Shown here piece by piece: positions 35,535-44,754 of a DNA stretch of 64,000 nt. The stretch is from contig CAWCPM010000015.1 in assembly GCA_963797565.1 (NCBI GenBank), forward strand, positions 1-64,000, read 5' to 3'. Every line of letters begins with the position of its first letter. Within the stretch, counting starts at the first letter, position 1. The stretch is from JAICYJ01 sp963797565. Its GTDB lineage: Bacteria > Actinomycetota > Thermoleophilia > Gaiellales > JAICJC01. Position numbers and translations under genes: made by a program. The notes under the pieces were generated by a model, which worked only from the letters and a program-made list of their open reading frames with translations, was not told where the DNA came from and made no database searches.

Positions 35535-36373
35535 CCGGCCGCCATACCCGCCAGCTCGCCGGCCGCGGCGGCCGGGTTGACGACGTTCACCCAGATGCCG
35601 GCGCCGAGCTCGATCGAGGCCGCCACCGTCAGCCGCGGCCACAGCTCGATGTGCCAGTGGAAGGTCTCATCGCCGGGCGCCCCCTCGTGCACCAGGGCGT
35701 TCCAGGCCAGATCGGCCCCCAGCAGCCCGCGCAGCCGCGCGACCGCATCGGTCAATGCGCGGCCGGTGGCCGCATCCAGCGGCGCGTGTGGCTGGTGGTC
35801 TGCCGGCGCGATCCAGGTCTCGAACGGCACGCGCGCGAACGGCGGGCAGAAGGCGACCAGGCCGTCCTGCTCGTGCACGGCTGTTCCCGGCAGCGGGCAC
35901 AGCGGGCAACCGGCTCGGAACGCCGCAGCCTCCCGCACGATCCGCGGCGGCGGATCGGGGAACGGCACCAGCTGCGAGTGCGAGTGGTCGAGCGAGGCGC
36001 CGGCCGCGGCGCCCTCGTTGACCGATGCCAGCACGTAGCCGGCGCCGCCCGCGAGCAGCGCATCCCGGCGGCTGCGCCACGCCTCCATCACCGTCTCCAT
36101 CACCGCCGGGGGGAGGTCGCCCAGCGAGGTCACGTGCCGCGGCCCGTGCACCACCACCTCGTGGCCGGGGAAGGCCGGATACTTGTTCGGCACCACTCGC
36201 ACCGTCCAGCCCGGGCCGTCTGCCGGCGCGCCGGCCGGCCGGCCGAAGGCGGCGATCTCCGGCGGCGTCATCGCCTCGTGGCCCTCGCAGAACGGGCAGT
36301 GCTCGGCGTCGCCCACGCGGGTGGTGCGGCCGGTGGCCCCGGGCCGCGAGGCGCGGCCGGGCACGACCAGCAC
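35531..36373 (-). CDS. galT: galactose-1-phosphate uridylyltransferase-like protein
   Basis: A HIT-superfamily nucleotidyltransferase of about 280-295 residues. The zinc pair is CPFCEGHE and CPLC. The active-site motif is SLDHSHSQLVPF (HxHxQ), followed by FHWHIELWPR. It moves UMP between UDP-glucose and galactose-1-phosphate or acts on a related sugar phosphate. GTG at 36373 is the first canonical start, but the conserved ALDLRTHPLTGET lies just upstream, reaching 36412. An ATA codon at 36413-36415 overlaps the slipin TAG in ATAG fashion, so the real protein is probably longer. Confidence 0.82.
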
Positions 36374-36411
36374 CGTCTCCCCGGTCAGCGGGTGCGTGCG
36401 CAGGTCGAGCG

Positions 36412-37185
36412 CTATTCCTTCGGCTCCTCGATCACCGTCTGTGGCAGGAACGGCTGCAGCAGGTCGATCGGCACCGGGAAGATGGTGGTGCTGTTGTTGG
36501 TGCCGGCGATCTCGGTCAGCGTCTGCAGGTAGCGCAGCGTCAGCGCGATCGGGTGCTCACTGATCACGGCCGCCGCCTCGGTCAGCTTGGCCGAAGCCTG
36601 GAACTCACCCTCGGCCGCGATCACCTTCGCGCGGCGTTCGCGCTCTGCCTCTGCCTGCCGCGCCATCGCGCGCTGCATGCCGCTCGGGATCTCGACGTCT
36701 CGCACCTCGACGATGTTCACCTTGATGCCCCAGGGCCCGGTCTGCTCGTCGATGATCCTCTGCAGGATCTGGTTGATCTTGTCGCGCTCCGACAAGAGCT
36801 CGTCCAGCATGTGCTGCCCCAGCACGCTGCGCAGCGTGGTCTGTGAGATCTGGGATGTCGCCAGCCCGAAATCGGCCACCTTCACGATCGAGGCGCTGGG
36901 ATCGACCGTCTGGAAGTAGGCCACGGCGTTCACGCGCACCGGCACGTTGTCCCTGGTGATCACCTCCTGGGGCGGGATCACCAGGGTCACCACGCGCAGG
37001 TCGACCTTGACCATGCGGTCGACGATCGGGATCAGCAGGAACAGACCCGGGCCTTTCGGGTCGCCCAGCAGGCGCCCGAGCCGGAACACGACGCCGCGCT
37101 CGTACTCGCGCAGCACCCGCACCGCGCTGGCCAGGATGGCCAGGAAGAAGACGATGATGATGACTACCGCGATCGCTGCGATCAC
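36412..37185 (-). CDS. slipin/SPFH-domain membrane protein
   Basis: A 257-residue protein with one N-terminal membrane span (IAVVIIIVFFLAILASAV) and a stomatin/SPFH domain (YERGVVFRLGRLLGDPKGPG, PPQEVITRDNVPVRVNAVAY). A coiled region rich in Ala, Glu and Arg follows. Slipins form large membrane assemblies and are paired with NfeD proteins, as here. GTG at 37185 overlaps the nfeD stop by 4 bases. Confidence 0.9.
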   Translation of the reverse strand: MIAAIAVVIIIVFFLAILASAVRVLREYERGVVFRLGRLLGDPKGPGLFLLIPIVDRMVKVDLRVVTLVIPPQEVITRDNVPVRVNAVAYFQTVDPSASIVKVADFGLATSQISQTTLRSVLGQHMLDELLSERDKINQILQRIIDEQTGPWGIKVNIVEVRDVEIPSGMQRAMARQAEAERERRAKVIAAEGEFQASAKLTEAAAVISEHPIALTLRYLQTLTEIAGTNNSTTIFPVPIDLLQPFLPQTVIEEPKE

Positions 37186-38520
37186 TGGAGTGCTCCCTCG
37201 GTTGAATGGACCTCAGCCGGCACCGGCTCGACGTGCAGCAACAGGCCGTCCACGCTGCGGATGATCACCGTGTCGCCAACGTCGGCGCGGCCGTTGTCCG
37301 CCTCGGCCTGCCACAGAGCACCCTCAACGTACACCTCTCCCACCGGCGCCAGCGGCGTGCGCACCACCGCCTCGCGGCCCAGCATGCCCGTCAGGCCGAT
37401 CGCGGTCGGCGGGACTGTGCCGAGCTGCAACCACCTTGGTCGCCACCGTCGCCAGCCCGACTCCGAACAGCACCGCGATCGTCAGCACCACGAACGGCGA
37501 CACGCCGATGTCCGATCCGGGGGTGCGGAACAGCAACAGGCCGCCGACGCAGAGCGCGACCACCCCCGACAGCGCGATCAGCCCATGGCTGGTCACGAAC
37601 GCCTCCGCCAGGAGCAGCGCCACCCCCAGCACGATCAGCGCCGCGCCCGCCCAGTTGATCGGCACCACCGAGAAGCCGAACAGCGCGAGGATCAGGCACA
37701 CGGCGCCGAGCGTGCCGGGCAGGATCACGCCCGGGTGGAAGACCTCGTAGGCAATGCCGCCGATGCCGGCCAGAAACAGCAGGAACAGTATGTTGGGATC
37801 GATCAGGATGTTCAACAGCTCAAGCGTCAGCGGCATGCTCTGGTGGTCGATCTCGGCGTTTGCGGTGTGCATCACCAGGTGCTTGGTGCCGCGCGTGCCC
37901 ATGCCGTTGATCTTGTCGAGCAGCGCCGTCAGGTTGGGGGAGACGCGCTCCACCAGGTTGTTGGATGCGGCTTCGTCGGCCGTGTAGCTGGTGGCCCTCC
38001 GCACGGTCAGCTGCGCAGCAGTGGCGTTGCGGCCATGGCTTGTCGCCAGCGCCCGGATCTTGGCCTCGGCGTCGTTCAGGATCTTGAGCCGCAGGTCGGA
38101 GCCGATGTTCTGGCCGCTGGAGTCGATCGGCGTGGCCGCGCCGATGTTCGTGTTCGGCGCCATCGCCGCGTAGTCGCTTGCCATCGTCACGAACACCCCT
38201 GCCGATGCCGCCCGGCCGCCCTGGGGCGACACGTACACGATCACCGGCAGCGTCGCGGCCAGCTCATCCTGGACGATGTCGTCCATCGAGTTGCTGTCGC
38301 CGCCGGGGGTGTCCAGCAGGATCACCAGCGCCGCCGCGTGCTCGTCCTCGGCGCGCTTGATGGAGTCGCTGACGAAGCTGGCCGAGACCGGGTTGATCTC
38401 GCTGTTGAGTGTGATCGCGATCACGTGCGGGCGGGAGTCGCCTGCGCGGGCGCTGGACGGCGCCATCGCTGCAGCCACCAGCGCCAGCGCCACCATTCCC
38501 CAGAGTCGTGGTCTAGCCAC
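37182..38520 (-). CDS. NfeD family protein (ClpP-class serine protease domain plus NfeD domain), interrupted by a frameshift
   Basis: A signal peptide (VALALVAAAMAPSSARA) precedes a ClpP-like serine protease domain with VILLDTPGGDSNSMDDI and the catalytic Ser in GRAASAGVFVTMASDYA. Four to five membrane spans follow. The C-terminal OB-fold (NfeD) domain, GREAVVRTPLAPVGEVYVEG, is in another frame. Removing one A from the AA at about 37429 joins them (ATKVVQLGTVPPTA). The full protein is about 445 residues. The family cleaves the C-terminus of its partner slipin in archaeal examples. TATATT lies 8 bases before the GTG. Confidence 0.87.
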
Positions 38521-38528
38521 TTCCGGTC

Positions 38529-38574
38529 AATATAGCCCTCGCAGAGCTGCCACATCTGGATCCGGGGCTACCCT
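38529..38574. promoter_or_regulatory. divergent -10 elements between nfeD and the amidase gene
   Basis: TATATT on the minus strand (38534-38529) is 8 bases from the nfeD GTG. TACCCT on the plus strand (38569-38574) is 6 bases from the amidase GTG. Neither gene has a recognisable Shine-Dalgarno, so both mRNAs may be leaderless. Confidence 0.4.
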
Positions 38575-38580
38575 GCGGCC

Positions 38581-40296
38581 GTGGGCGGTGATGTGTGCCA
38601 GTCAGTGCGTCGGTGGCGTCTGCTCATCTGCGCAGCGGTGATCGTGTGCGCAGCGGCGCTGGGCACGGCCCCGGCGATGGCCGCCTCGGGCGGGGTGCGG
38701 ATCGCGAACGTAACCCGAGACCGGGTGACCCTGCCGTTGACGCTGCAGGGGCCGTGGCGCTTCCAGATGGTCGGTCTGCGCTGGCGCGGCTCGGGCCAGG
38801 TCGAGGTGCGCGCTGCGCTGGGCCGCAGCTGGACGCGCTGGCTGCCCGGCTCGCAGGAATCACCGGCGTGGGTCGGCGCCGCCGATCGCGTACAGCTGCG
38901 CCGCTCCGGTGCCGGGCCGGTGCACCGGCTGCGCGTCAGCTTCATCGACACGCCGCCGCAGCCGGCCGCCGGCGCACGCCTGATGCCCGCGACGGCGCTG
39001 CGGCCGGCCATCATCACGCGTGCGGGGTGGGGTGCGAACGAGTCGCTGCGGCGCGGCCCGCCCGAGTACGCACCGGCGCTGAAGATGGTGTTCGTGCACC
39101 ACACCGACACCGCCAGCGTCTACCCGTGCAGCGACTCAGCCCGGATCGTGCGCGGCATCTACGCCTACCACGTGCTCGCGAACGGCTGGAACGACATCGG
39201 CTACAACTTCCTGATCGACCGCTGCGGCCACGTGTTCGAGGGCCGCTACGGCGGCGTCACCCGGCCGGTGGTGGGTGCCCACGCGCGCGGCTTCAACACC
39301 GGCAGCTCCGGCATCGCGATGATCGGGACGTTCACCTCGACCCCGCCCACCTGGGCCGCCCGCCGGTCGCTTCGGGAGCTGATCGCATGGCGCCTCGACC
39401 TGGCTCACGTCGATCCCACCTCGAAGGTGCTGATGACGACCACGACGGGCAACGAACGGTTTCCGCCCGGTACCCGCCTGTGGCTGCGGGCCGTCTCCGG
39501 GCACCGCGACACCGGCGCCACGTCCTGCCCGGGCACGGCGCTCTACCGCCTGCTGCCCCGGATCGCCGCCTCGGCACGCCGCATCGGGCTACCGAAGATC
39601 TTCAACCCCCGTGTGAAGGGGTCACTCAAGCGGCTGGGCCAGGACGCGGTGGCCCCGATCCGTTTCCGCGCGTCGCTGTCGCAGTCCGCCGATTGGACGC
39701 TGACGGTGCGTGGGCCGGCCGGCGTCGTCGCCACCCATAGCGGCCACGGTGACGCGGTCGACTGGACGTGGCCGGGGAAGGTTCCGCTGCTGCCGGGCGG
39801 TGCGTATCGCTGGAAGCTCGCGACCGATGGCGCGCGCTCGGTGCGCCTGGCGCTCGGCACCCTGCCCGACTGGGGCGTGGCCGGCGTGCCGGTGGCCGTG
39901 TCCGGTGACATCGCGTCGGGCGACGTCGCCGGCCTGCTCGCGAGCGACGGCGATGTGCTCGTGACCAGCGGCACGCCGTCCCAGTTCGTGACGACCGACC
40001 AGGTGGATCTCACCCAGGCCCAGTTCGCGGGCGCGACCATGGTCGGCGCAAGCCTGCGCACGGCGGCGGGCGACCAGCTGGTGACGATCGAGCTGTGGGA
40101 CTACGCCGCCAACAACTGGGTCACTGCCGGCACCTGCCGCGCCATCGCCGACCACCGCTGTGACGTGCTGATGCCCGCCTCGCAGGGGCAGTTCGGCAAC
40201 TGGCTGCCGGGTGCTTCGGCGATCGAGATGCGGGTGCGCTATACCGCTGCCGGGCCGATGTCGGTCGATCGGGCGCGCTCGTCGGCAATGGGGTGA
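38581..40296 (+). CDS. secreted N-acetylmuramoyl-L-alanine amidase, PGRP type
   Basis: A 571-residue protein with a signal peptide (LLICAAVIVCAAALGTAPAMA). A beta-rich region of about 110 residues comes next, then a peptidoglycan-recognition/amidase_2 domain from RAGWGANESLRRGPP. The zinc ligands are in FVHHTDT (His), a mid-domain His near NFLIDRCGHVFEGRYGG, and SGHRDTGATSCPG (His and Cys). It cleaves the lactyl-amide bond of peptidoglycan outside the cell. The last 200 residues are beta-rich, perhaps wall-binding, without a motif I can name. Confidence 0.87.
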   Translation: MGGDVCQSVRRWRLLICAAVIVCAAALGTAPAMAASGGVRIANVTRDRVTLPLTLQGPWRFQMVGLRWRGSGQVEVRAALGRSWTRWLPGSQESPAWVGAADRVQLRRSGAGPVHRLRVSFIDTPPQPAAGARLMPATALRPAIITRAGWGANESLRRGPPEYAPALKMVFVHHTDTASVYPCSDSARIVRGIYAYHVLANGWNDIGYNFLIDRCGHVFEGRYGGVTRPVVGAHARGFNTGSSGIAMIGTFTSTPPTWAARRSLRELIAWRLDLAHVDPTSKVLMTTTTGNERFPPGTRLWLRAVSGHRDTGATSCPGTALYRLLPRIAASARRIGLPKIFNPRVKGSLKRLGQDAVAPIRFRASLSQSADWTLTVRGPAGVVATHSGHGDAVDWTWPGKVPLLPGGAYRWKLATDGARSVRLALGTLPDWGVAGVPVAVSGDIASGDVAGLLASDGDVLVTSGTPSQFVTTDQVDLTQAQFAGATMVGASLRTAAGDQLVTIELWDYAANNWVTAGTCRAIADHRCDVLMPASQGQFGNWLPGASAIEMRVRYTAAGPMSVDRARSSAMG

Positions 40297-40299
40297 CCG

Positions 40300-41010
40300 T
40301 CAGTCCAGCTCGACGCGCTCCACCTCTGCGGAGCTGTAGGCGCGGCCGTCCAGCAGCAGCCGGCCATGGTCATCGACACCCTCGCTGATGCCGTTTGCCG
40401 TGCCGACCAGCGTCACGTGCCGCCCGCGCAGCTCGTCGCGCCCGAGGCCCGTGAACCCGTCGCGCTCGAAGGCGTCGTAGCGGCGCTCCAGCCCGGCCAG
40501 CAGCGATACCAGCAGCTCCACCCGGTCGACCGGCGCGCCGGTCGCGATCTGCAGCGATGTTGCGGGAACGCGTGCATCCGCCGGCAGCTGCGCCTCGCTC
40601 ATGCCGGCGTTCACGCCCACGCCCAGCACCAGCTTGCCGTCGCGCAGCTCGGGCAGCACGCCGGCCAGCTTGCGGCCGTCCAGCATCACGTCGTTCGGCC
40701 AGCGCACCGCGGCTCGCTCGTGGCAGGCCTCGGCCACCGCCTCGGCCGCGACCAGCGAGAAGCTCGCCAGGCGTTGCGGTGGCGTGCGTGGCTCGAGCGC
40801 CAGCGAGAACAGCAGCCCGGTGCCCGCCTCGGCCTGCCAGGTGCGGCCGCGCCGGCCGCGCCCCTGCAGCTGGCGATCGCAGGCCGCCACGCCGCCTTCG
40901 GGCAGCGGCCGAGCCAGCTCCTGGGTGGACTCGCACTCGTCCACCCACAGGTAGGGCCGCCCGAAGCGGCCGCGCAGCCGTGGCTCGACCTGCTCGGGAA
41001 GCATGGGCAT
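40300..41010 (-). CDS. birA: biotin--[acetyl-CoA-carboxylase] ligase
   Basis: A 236-residue class I biotin protein ligase without the N-terminal repressor helix-turn-helix. It shows CESTQELARPLPEG, the biotinyl-AMP loop QGRGRRGRTWQ, VRWPNDVMLDGRKLAGVL and the C-terminal SH3-like cap. It attaches biotin to the BCCP of acetyl- and other acyl-CoA carboxylases, which fits with accD and accA downstream, although accB/accC are not in the window. ATG at 41010 is chosen; ATG at 41031 would overlap the divergent sigma gene. Confidence 0.9.
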   Translation of the reverse strand: MPMLPEQVEPRLRGRFGRPYLWVDECESTQELARPLPEGGVAACDRQLQGRGRRGRTWQAEAGTGLLFSLALEPRTPPQRLASFSLVAAEAVAEACHERAAVRWPNDVMLDGRKLAGVLPELRDGKLVLGVGVNAGMSEAQLPADARVPATSLQIATGAPVDRVELLVSLLAGLERRYDAFERDGFTGLGRDELRGRHVTLVGTANGISEGVDDHGRLLLDGRAYSSAEVERVELD

Positions 41011-41029
41011 TCCATAGAATAGGCCGCTC

Positions 41030-41656
41030 ATGTTCACGCAACCGAAACGTGCGGAGGCCCGTCTGACCCTGCGAGATCGGGTACGAGACGAGTCCGCGTA
41101 TGCCGCGCTCTCGGATGTCGTGCTCGCCGTTCGGGCGCAGGACGGCGATCGCGCCGCCCTGGCGGCGCTGGTGGAGCGGCACGAGCCGCGGGTGCGGCGG
41201 CTGGCCGGATACCTGCTCAACGATCCGCAGGACGCGGAGGACGCCGCACAGGAGGCGCTCGCAAAGGTGCTCACCAGAATCGATCAGTTCCGCGGAGAGG
41301 CCCGCTTCGCAACCTGGCTCTACAGCCTGGTCACCAACACCTGCCGTGACCTCGGCGAGCGCCAGCGCCGGCGGCAGCACCAGTCGCTGGAGACTGCGCC
41401 TGAGGTGGCGTCGGCGCTGGGGCCTCACGATCTCGCCTGTCAGCGTGAGCAGCGCGCCGAGCTGGCGCGGGAGCTTGAGGGTCTGTCCAACGACCAGCGG
41501 CACGTGATGGTGATGAAGGACGTGCTCGCCCTCTCCTACGAGGAGATAGCGGACGTGCTGGAGATGCCGGTGGGCACGGTCAAGTGCCACGCGCACCGCG
41601 GCCGCGCCCGCATGCGCCGGGCGCTGGAGCCGCCGGCCGAGGCGGTTCCGGCGTGA
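41030..41656 (+). CDS. RNA polymerase sigma factor, ECF/sigma-70 family
   Basis: A 208-residue sigma factor. Region 2 runs LVERHEPRVRRLAGYLLNDP through DAEDAAQEALAKVL and RFATWLYSLVTNTCRDL; region 4 is LSYEEIADVLEMPVGTVKCHAHRGR. The N-terminal 30 residues are extra. No anti-sigma is adjacent. Its stop overlaps the fabZ start (GTGA), so it is translated together with the fatty-acid operon and may control it. TAGAAT lies 9 bases before the ATG. Its regulon and inducing signal cannot be read here. Confidence 0.87.
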   Translation: MFTQPKRAEARLTLRDRVRDESAYAALSDVVLAVRAQDGDRAALAALVERHEPRVRRLAGYLLNDPQDAEDAAQEALAKVLTRIDQFRGEARFATWLYSLVTNTCRDLGERQRRRQHQSLETAPEVASALGPHDLACQREQRAELARELEGLSNDQRHVMVMKDVLALSYEEIADVLEMPVGTVKCHAHRGRARMRRALEPPAEAVPA

Positions 41657-42108
41657 CGGAGGGGCTCGTCCTGCCGCTCGACAGAGCCGGCATCGAGGCG
41701 ATCATCCCCCACCGCGACCCGTTCCTGCTGGTGGACGAGATCGTCGAGCTGGTGCCGGGTGAGTCCGCCACCGGCCGCTACCACGTGCGTGATGACGCCT
41801 GGTACCTGCGTGGGCACTTCCCCGGCCGGCCGATCATGCCGGGCGTGCTGCAGGTGGAGGCGCTGGCGCAGGTGGGTGCGGTCTGCGGCCTCTCATCGCC
41901 CGGCTTCGCGGGCAGGTTGGCCCTGTTCGCGGGCATCGACGATGTTCGCTTCAAGCGGATCGTGGTGCCGGGGGACACGCTCACGCTGCGCTGCCAGATC
42001 ACGCGGCTGCGCGGCCCCATCGGCAAGGCCGACGCCACCGCGTCGGTGGGAGACGACCTGGCCTGCCGCGCCGCGCTCACGTTCGCGTTGACGGAGCTGG
42101 ACGCATGA
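41653..42108 (+). CDS. fabZ: 3-hydroxyacyl-ACP dehydratase
   Basis: A 151-residue hotdog-fold dehydratase. The catalytic His is in the HFPGRPIMPGVLQVEALAQ block and the Glu in the same helix. IIPHRDPFLLVDEIVELVPG is the family N-terminal signature. It dehydrates 3-hydroxyacyl-ACP in fatty-acid elongation. The GTG start and the stop both overlap neighbours by 4 bases (sigma factor and fabH). Confidence 0.93.
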   Translation: MTEGLVLPLDRAGIEAIIPHRDPFLLVDEIVELVPGESATGRYHVRDDAWYLRGHFPGRPIMPGVLQVEALAQVGAVCGLSSPGFAGRLALFAGIDDVRFKRIVVPGDTLTLRCQITRLRGPIGKADATASVGDDLACRAALTFALTELDA

Positions 42109-43097
42109 TCGCGGCTTGCAGCCAGCGCGTTGCCCTGATCGGCATCGGCTCGCACGTGCCCGACCGGGTTATGGGCAACGACGAGATCGCGACGATGGTC
42201 GACACCAGCGACGAGTGGATCGCCCAGCGCACCGGTATCCGCGAGCGGCGGATCGCGGATGCCGCCGACTCATCGGCTTCGCTGGGCGCCGAGGCGGCTC
42301 GGCGCGCGGTGGCCAGCGCCGGTATCGATGCCGGCGAGCTCGACCTGATCGTGACCGCCACCGCCAGCCCCGACTACTACTTCCCGGCCACCGCGTCGCT
42401 GATCGGCGAGCGGATCGGCGCCGGCGAGGTGGCCGGCTACGACCTGTCCGCCGCCTGCACGGGCTTCATCTACGCGCTCGCGCAGGCCTACTCGCAGATC
42501 GCGGCAGGCCTGGCCGAGACGGTGCTCGTGGTCGGCACCGAGGTGTTCTCACGGCTGCTGGACTGGAGCGACCGCTCCACCTGCATCCTGTTCGGCGACG
42601 GCGCCGGTGCCGTGGTGCTGCGCCGCGACGATGACCGCCACGGGCTGCGCGGCTTCGAGCTGGGTGCCGACGGATCGGGCGCGATGCAGCTGTCGGTCGC
42701 AGCGGCCGGCCACGCCGCCGACCACGACGAGGGCCCGTTCGTGCGGATGAACGGGCCGGAGGTGTACAAGTTCGCGACGCGGGTGGTGGTCGACTCGTCC
42801 CTGCGCAGCCTGGAGGCCGCCGGCCTCGGCGTCGAGGACGTCGACGTGTTCGTGCCGCACCAGGCAAACAGGCGCATCATCGATCATGCCGCTCGCCGGC
42901 TGGGACTGGACGAAGCCAAGGTGTTCTCCAACGTTGACCGATACGGCAACACCTCCGCAGGATCGATCCCGATCTGTCTGGACGAGGGCTGGCGGCAGGG
43001 CCGGATCGGGCCGGGCGACCTCGTGCTGATGGTCGGCTTCGGCGGCGGCCTGGCCTGGGGATCCTGCGTGATGGAGTGGACCAAGGAGCGCCCATGA
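42105..43097 (+). CDS. fabH: beta-ketoacyl-ACP synthase III
   Basis: A 330-residue condensing enzyme that starts fatty-acid synthesis by joining acyl-CoA to malonyl-ACP. The Cys-His-Asn triad is visible: SAACTGFIYAL (Cys about 115), VPHQANRRI (His) and YGNTSAGS (Asn). It overlaps fabZ and fabD by 4 bases. Preference for acetyl or branched starters cannot be read from sequence alone. Confidence 0.94.
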   Translation: MIAACSQRVALIGIGSHVPDRVMGNDEIATMVDTSDEWIAQRTGIRERRIADAADSSASLGAEAARRAVASAGIDAGELDLIVTATASPDYYFPATASLIGERIGAGEVAGYDLSAACTGFIYALAQAYSQIAAGLAETVLVVGTEVFSRLLDWSDRSTCILFGDGAGAVVLRRDDDRHGLRGFELGADGSGAMQLSVAAAGHAADHDEGPFVRMNGPEVYKFATRVVVDSSLRSLEAAGLGVEDVDVFVPHQANRRIIDHAARRLGLDEAKVFSNVDRYGNTSAGSIPICLDEGWRQGRIGPGDLVLMVGFGGGLAWGSCVMEWTKERP

Positions 43098-44015
43098 GCA
43101 AGATCGCCTTCTGCTTCCCCGGCCAGGGCAGCCAGCGTGTGGGCATGGGCCGCGAGCTGGCCGAGACGTTCCCCGAGGCCGCCGATGTGTTCGATCGTGC
43201 CGGCCGTGCAGCCGGGTTCGACGTGCGGGCGGTCAGCTTCGACGGGCCGCTGGATCAGCTGTCGCGCACCGAGATCACGCAGCCGGCGCTGATGGCGGCG
43301 TCGCTGGCGGCGTACCGGGCGGTGACTGCCGGCAGCCCGCTGCGCGCCGACGTCGTGGTCGGCCACAGCGTCGGCGAGTACGCGGCGCTGGCGGCGGCGG
43401 GTGCCGCCGACCTCGACGAGCTGTTCGAGCTGGTGAACGAGCGTGGCCGGATCAGCGCCGCGGCCGGCGCGGGTGGCGGCATGGCGGCCGTCCTCAAGCT
43501 CGACGACGACCAGGTCGAGCGGCTCTGCGCGCAGCGGGACGACGTCTGGCCGGCGAACTACAACTGCCCGGGTCAGGTGGTCATCTCGGGTAGCGACGAG
43601 GGCCTCGACGCGATGGCCGTGTCGGTGAGCGACGCCGGCGGCAAGCAGATCCGGCTGAAGGTGGCGGGGGCGTTCCACTGCCCGCTGATGGCCGGAGCCG
43701 CCGCCCGGTTCGCGCCGGCGGTGGCGTGCGGTCGGATTCGGGGAGCTCTCGACGGCATTCATGAGCACCGTCACCAACGACCTCGAGACCGCCGACCGGA
43801 TCCCGGCGCTGCTGGTGGATCAGCTGACGTCGCCGGTGCGGTTCACCCAGGCCGTTCACGCGCTGATCGCCGACGGCGTCGGCACCTTCGTGGAGCTGGG
43901 GCCGGGTGGCGTTCTGACCGGGCTGGTGAAGCGGATCGACCCGTCCGTGCGTGCGCTCTCGATCTCGAACCCGGCCGAGCTGGCCGCGGCACAGGAGGTG
44001 ACGGCTGATGCCTGA
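43094..44015 (+). CDS. fabD: malonyl-CoA:ACP transacylase, interrupted by a frameshift
   Basis: The enzyme loads malonyl groups onto ACP. The oxyanion FCFPGQGSQRVGMG and the catalytic Ser in VVGHSVGEYAALAAAG are in the first frame, which holds to KVAGAFHCPLMAGAAARF (catalytic His). The end, FMSTVTNDLETADRIPALLV and on to VELGPGGVLTGLVKR, is in another frame. Removing one G from the GG at about 43723 gives AVRAVGFGELSTAFMSTVTN and a product of about 306 residues. The gene is essential in bacteria, which argues for a sequencing error. It overlaps fabH and fabG. Confidence 0.9.
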
Positions 44016-44754
44016 GCTTGACGGCAGGGTGGCGCTGGTGACCGGCGGCTCGCGCGGCATCGGCGCGGCGATCTGCACCGAGCTGGCGGCCGCCGGCGCG
44101 GAGGTGGCCGTCAACTATGCCCGGGACGCGTCCGCCGCGACCGCGGTCTGCGACGCCGTTCGCGCGAACGGCGGCAGCGCCCATGCCGTGCAGGGCGACG
44201 TGTCCACAGCGGAGGGCGCGGCGGCGCTGGTGGCTGCCGTCGAGGGCGACATCGGCCCGATCGCGATGCTGGTCAACAACGCGGGCATCACCAGGGACGA
44301 TCTGATCATGCGGCTCTCCGACGAGGATTGGCGCGCGGTGATCGACACCAACCTGGGCGGCGCCTTCTTCACGTGCCGGGCGCTGTCGCGCCCGATGTTG
44401 AAGCGCCGCGCCGGCGTGATCGTCAACATCACGTCGATCGTTGGCGTGCATGGCAACGCCGGCCAGACCAATTACGCGGCCTCCAAGGCGGGCCTGATCG
44501 GGCTCACGAAGTCGCTCGCGAAGGAGCTGGGCGGCCGGGGTATACGCGTGAATGCGATCGCTCCCGGCTACATTGCCACCGAACTGACGGACGCGCTCCC
44601 CGATCAGGCACGCGAGGCGATCCTGGGCGGAACGCCGCTGGGACGGCTGGGCGAGCCGGCCGATGTGGCGCGGGCGGTGCGGTTCTTGTGCTCCGACGCA
44701 GCCGGTTTCATCACCGGCGACGTCCTGGCAGTGGATGGAGGGCTTGGTATATGA
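44008..44754 (+). CDS. fabG: 3-oxoacyl-ACP reductase
   Basis: A 248-residue NADPH-dependent SDR. The cofactor motif is TGGSRGIGAAICTELA, with NNAGITRDDLIMRL. The catalytic triad is Ser in NITSIVGVHGNAGQ and Tyr/Lys in YAASKAG. The tail FITGDVLAVDGGLGI is typical of FabG. It reduces 3-ketoacyl-ACP in each elongation cycle. It overlaps the end of fabD by 8 bases and fabF by 4. No acpP lies between fabG and fabF, where it usually sits. Confidence 0.94.
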   Translation: MPELDGRVALVTGGSRGIGAAICTELAAAGAEVAVNYARDASAATAVCDAVRANGGSAHAVQGDVSTAEGAAALVAAVEGDIGPIAMLVNNAGITRDDLIMRLSDEDWRAVIDTNLGGAFFTCRALSRPMLKRRAGVIVNITSIVGVHGNAGQTNYAASKAGLIGLTKSLAKELGGRGIRVNAIAPGYIATELTDALPDQAREAILGGTPLGRLGEPADVARAVRFLCSDAAGFITGDVLAVDGGLGI

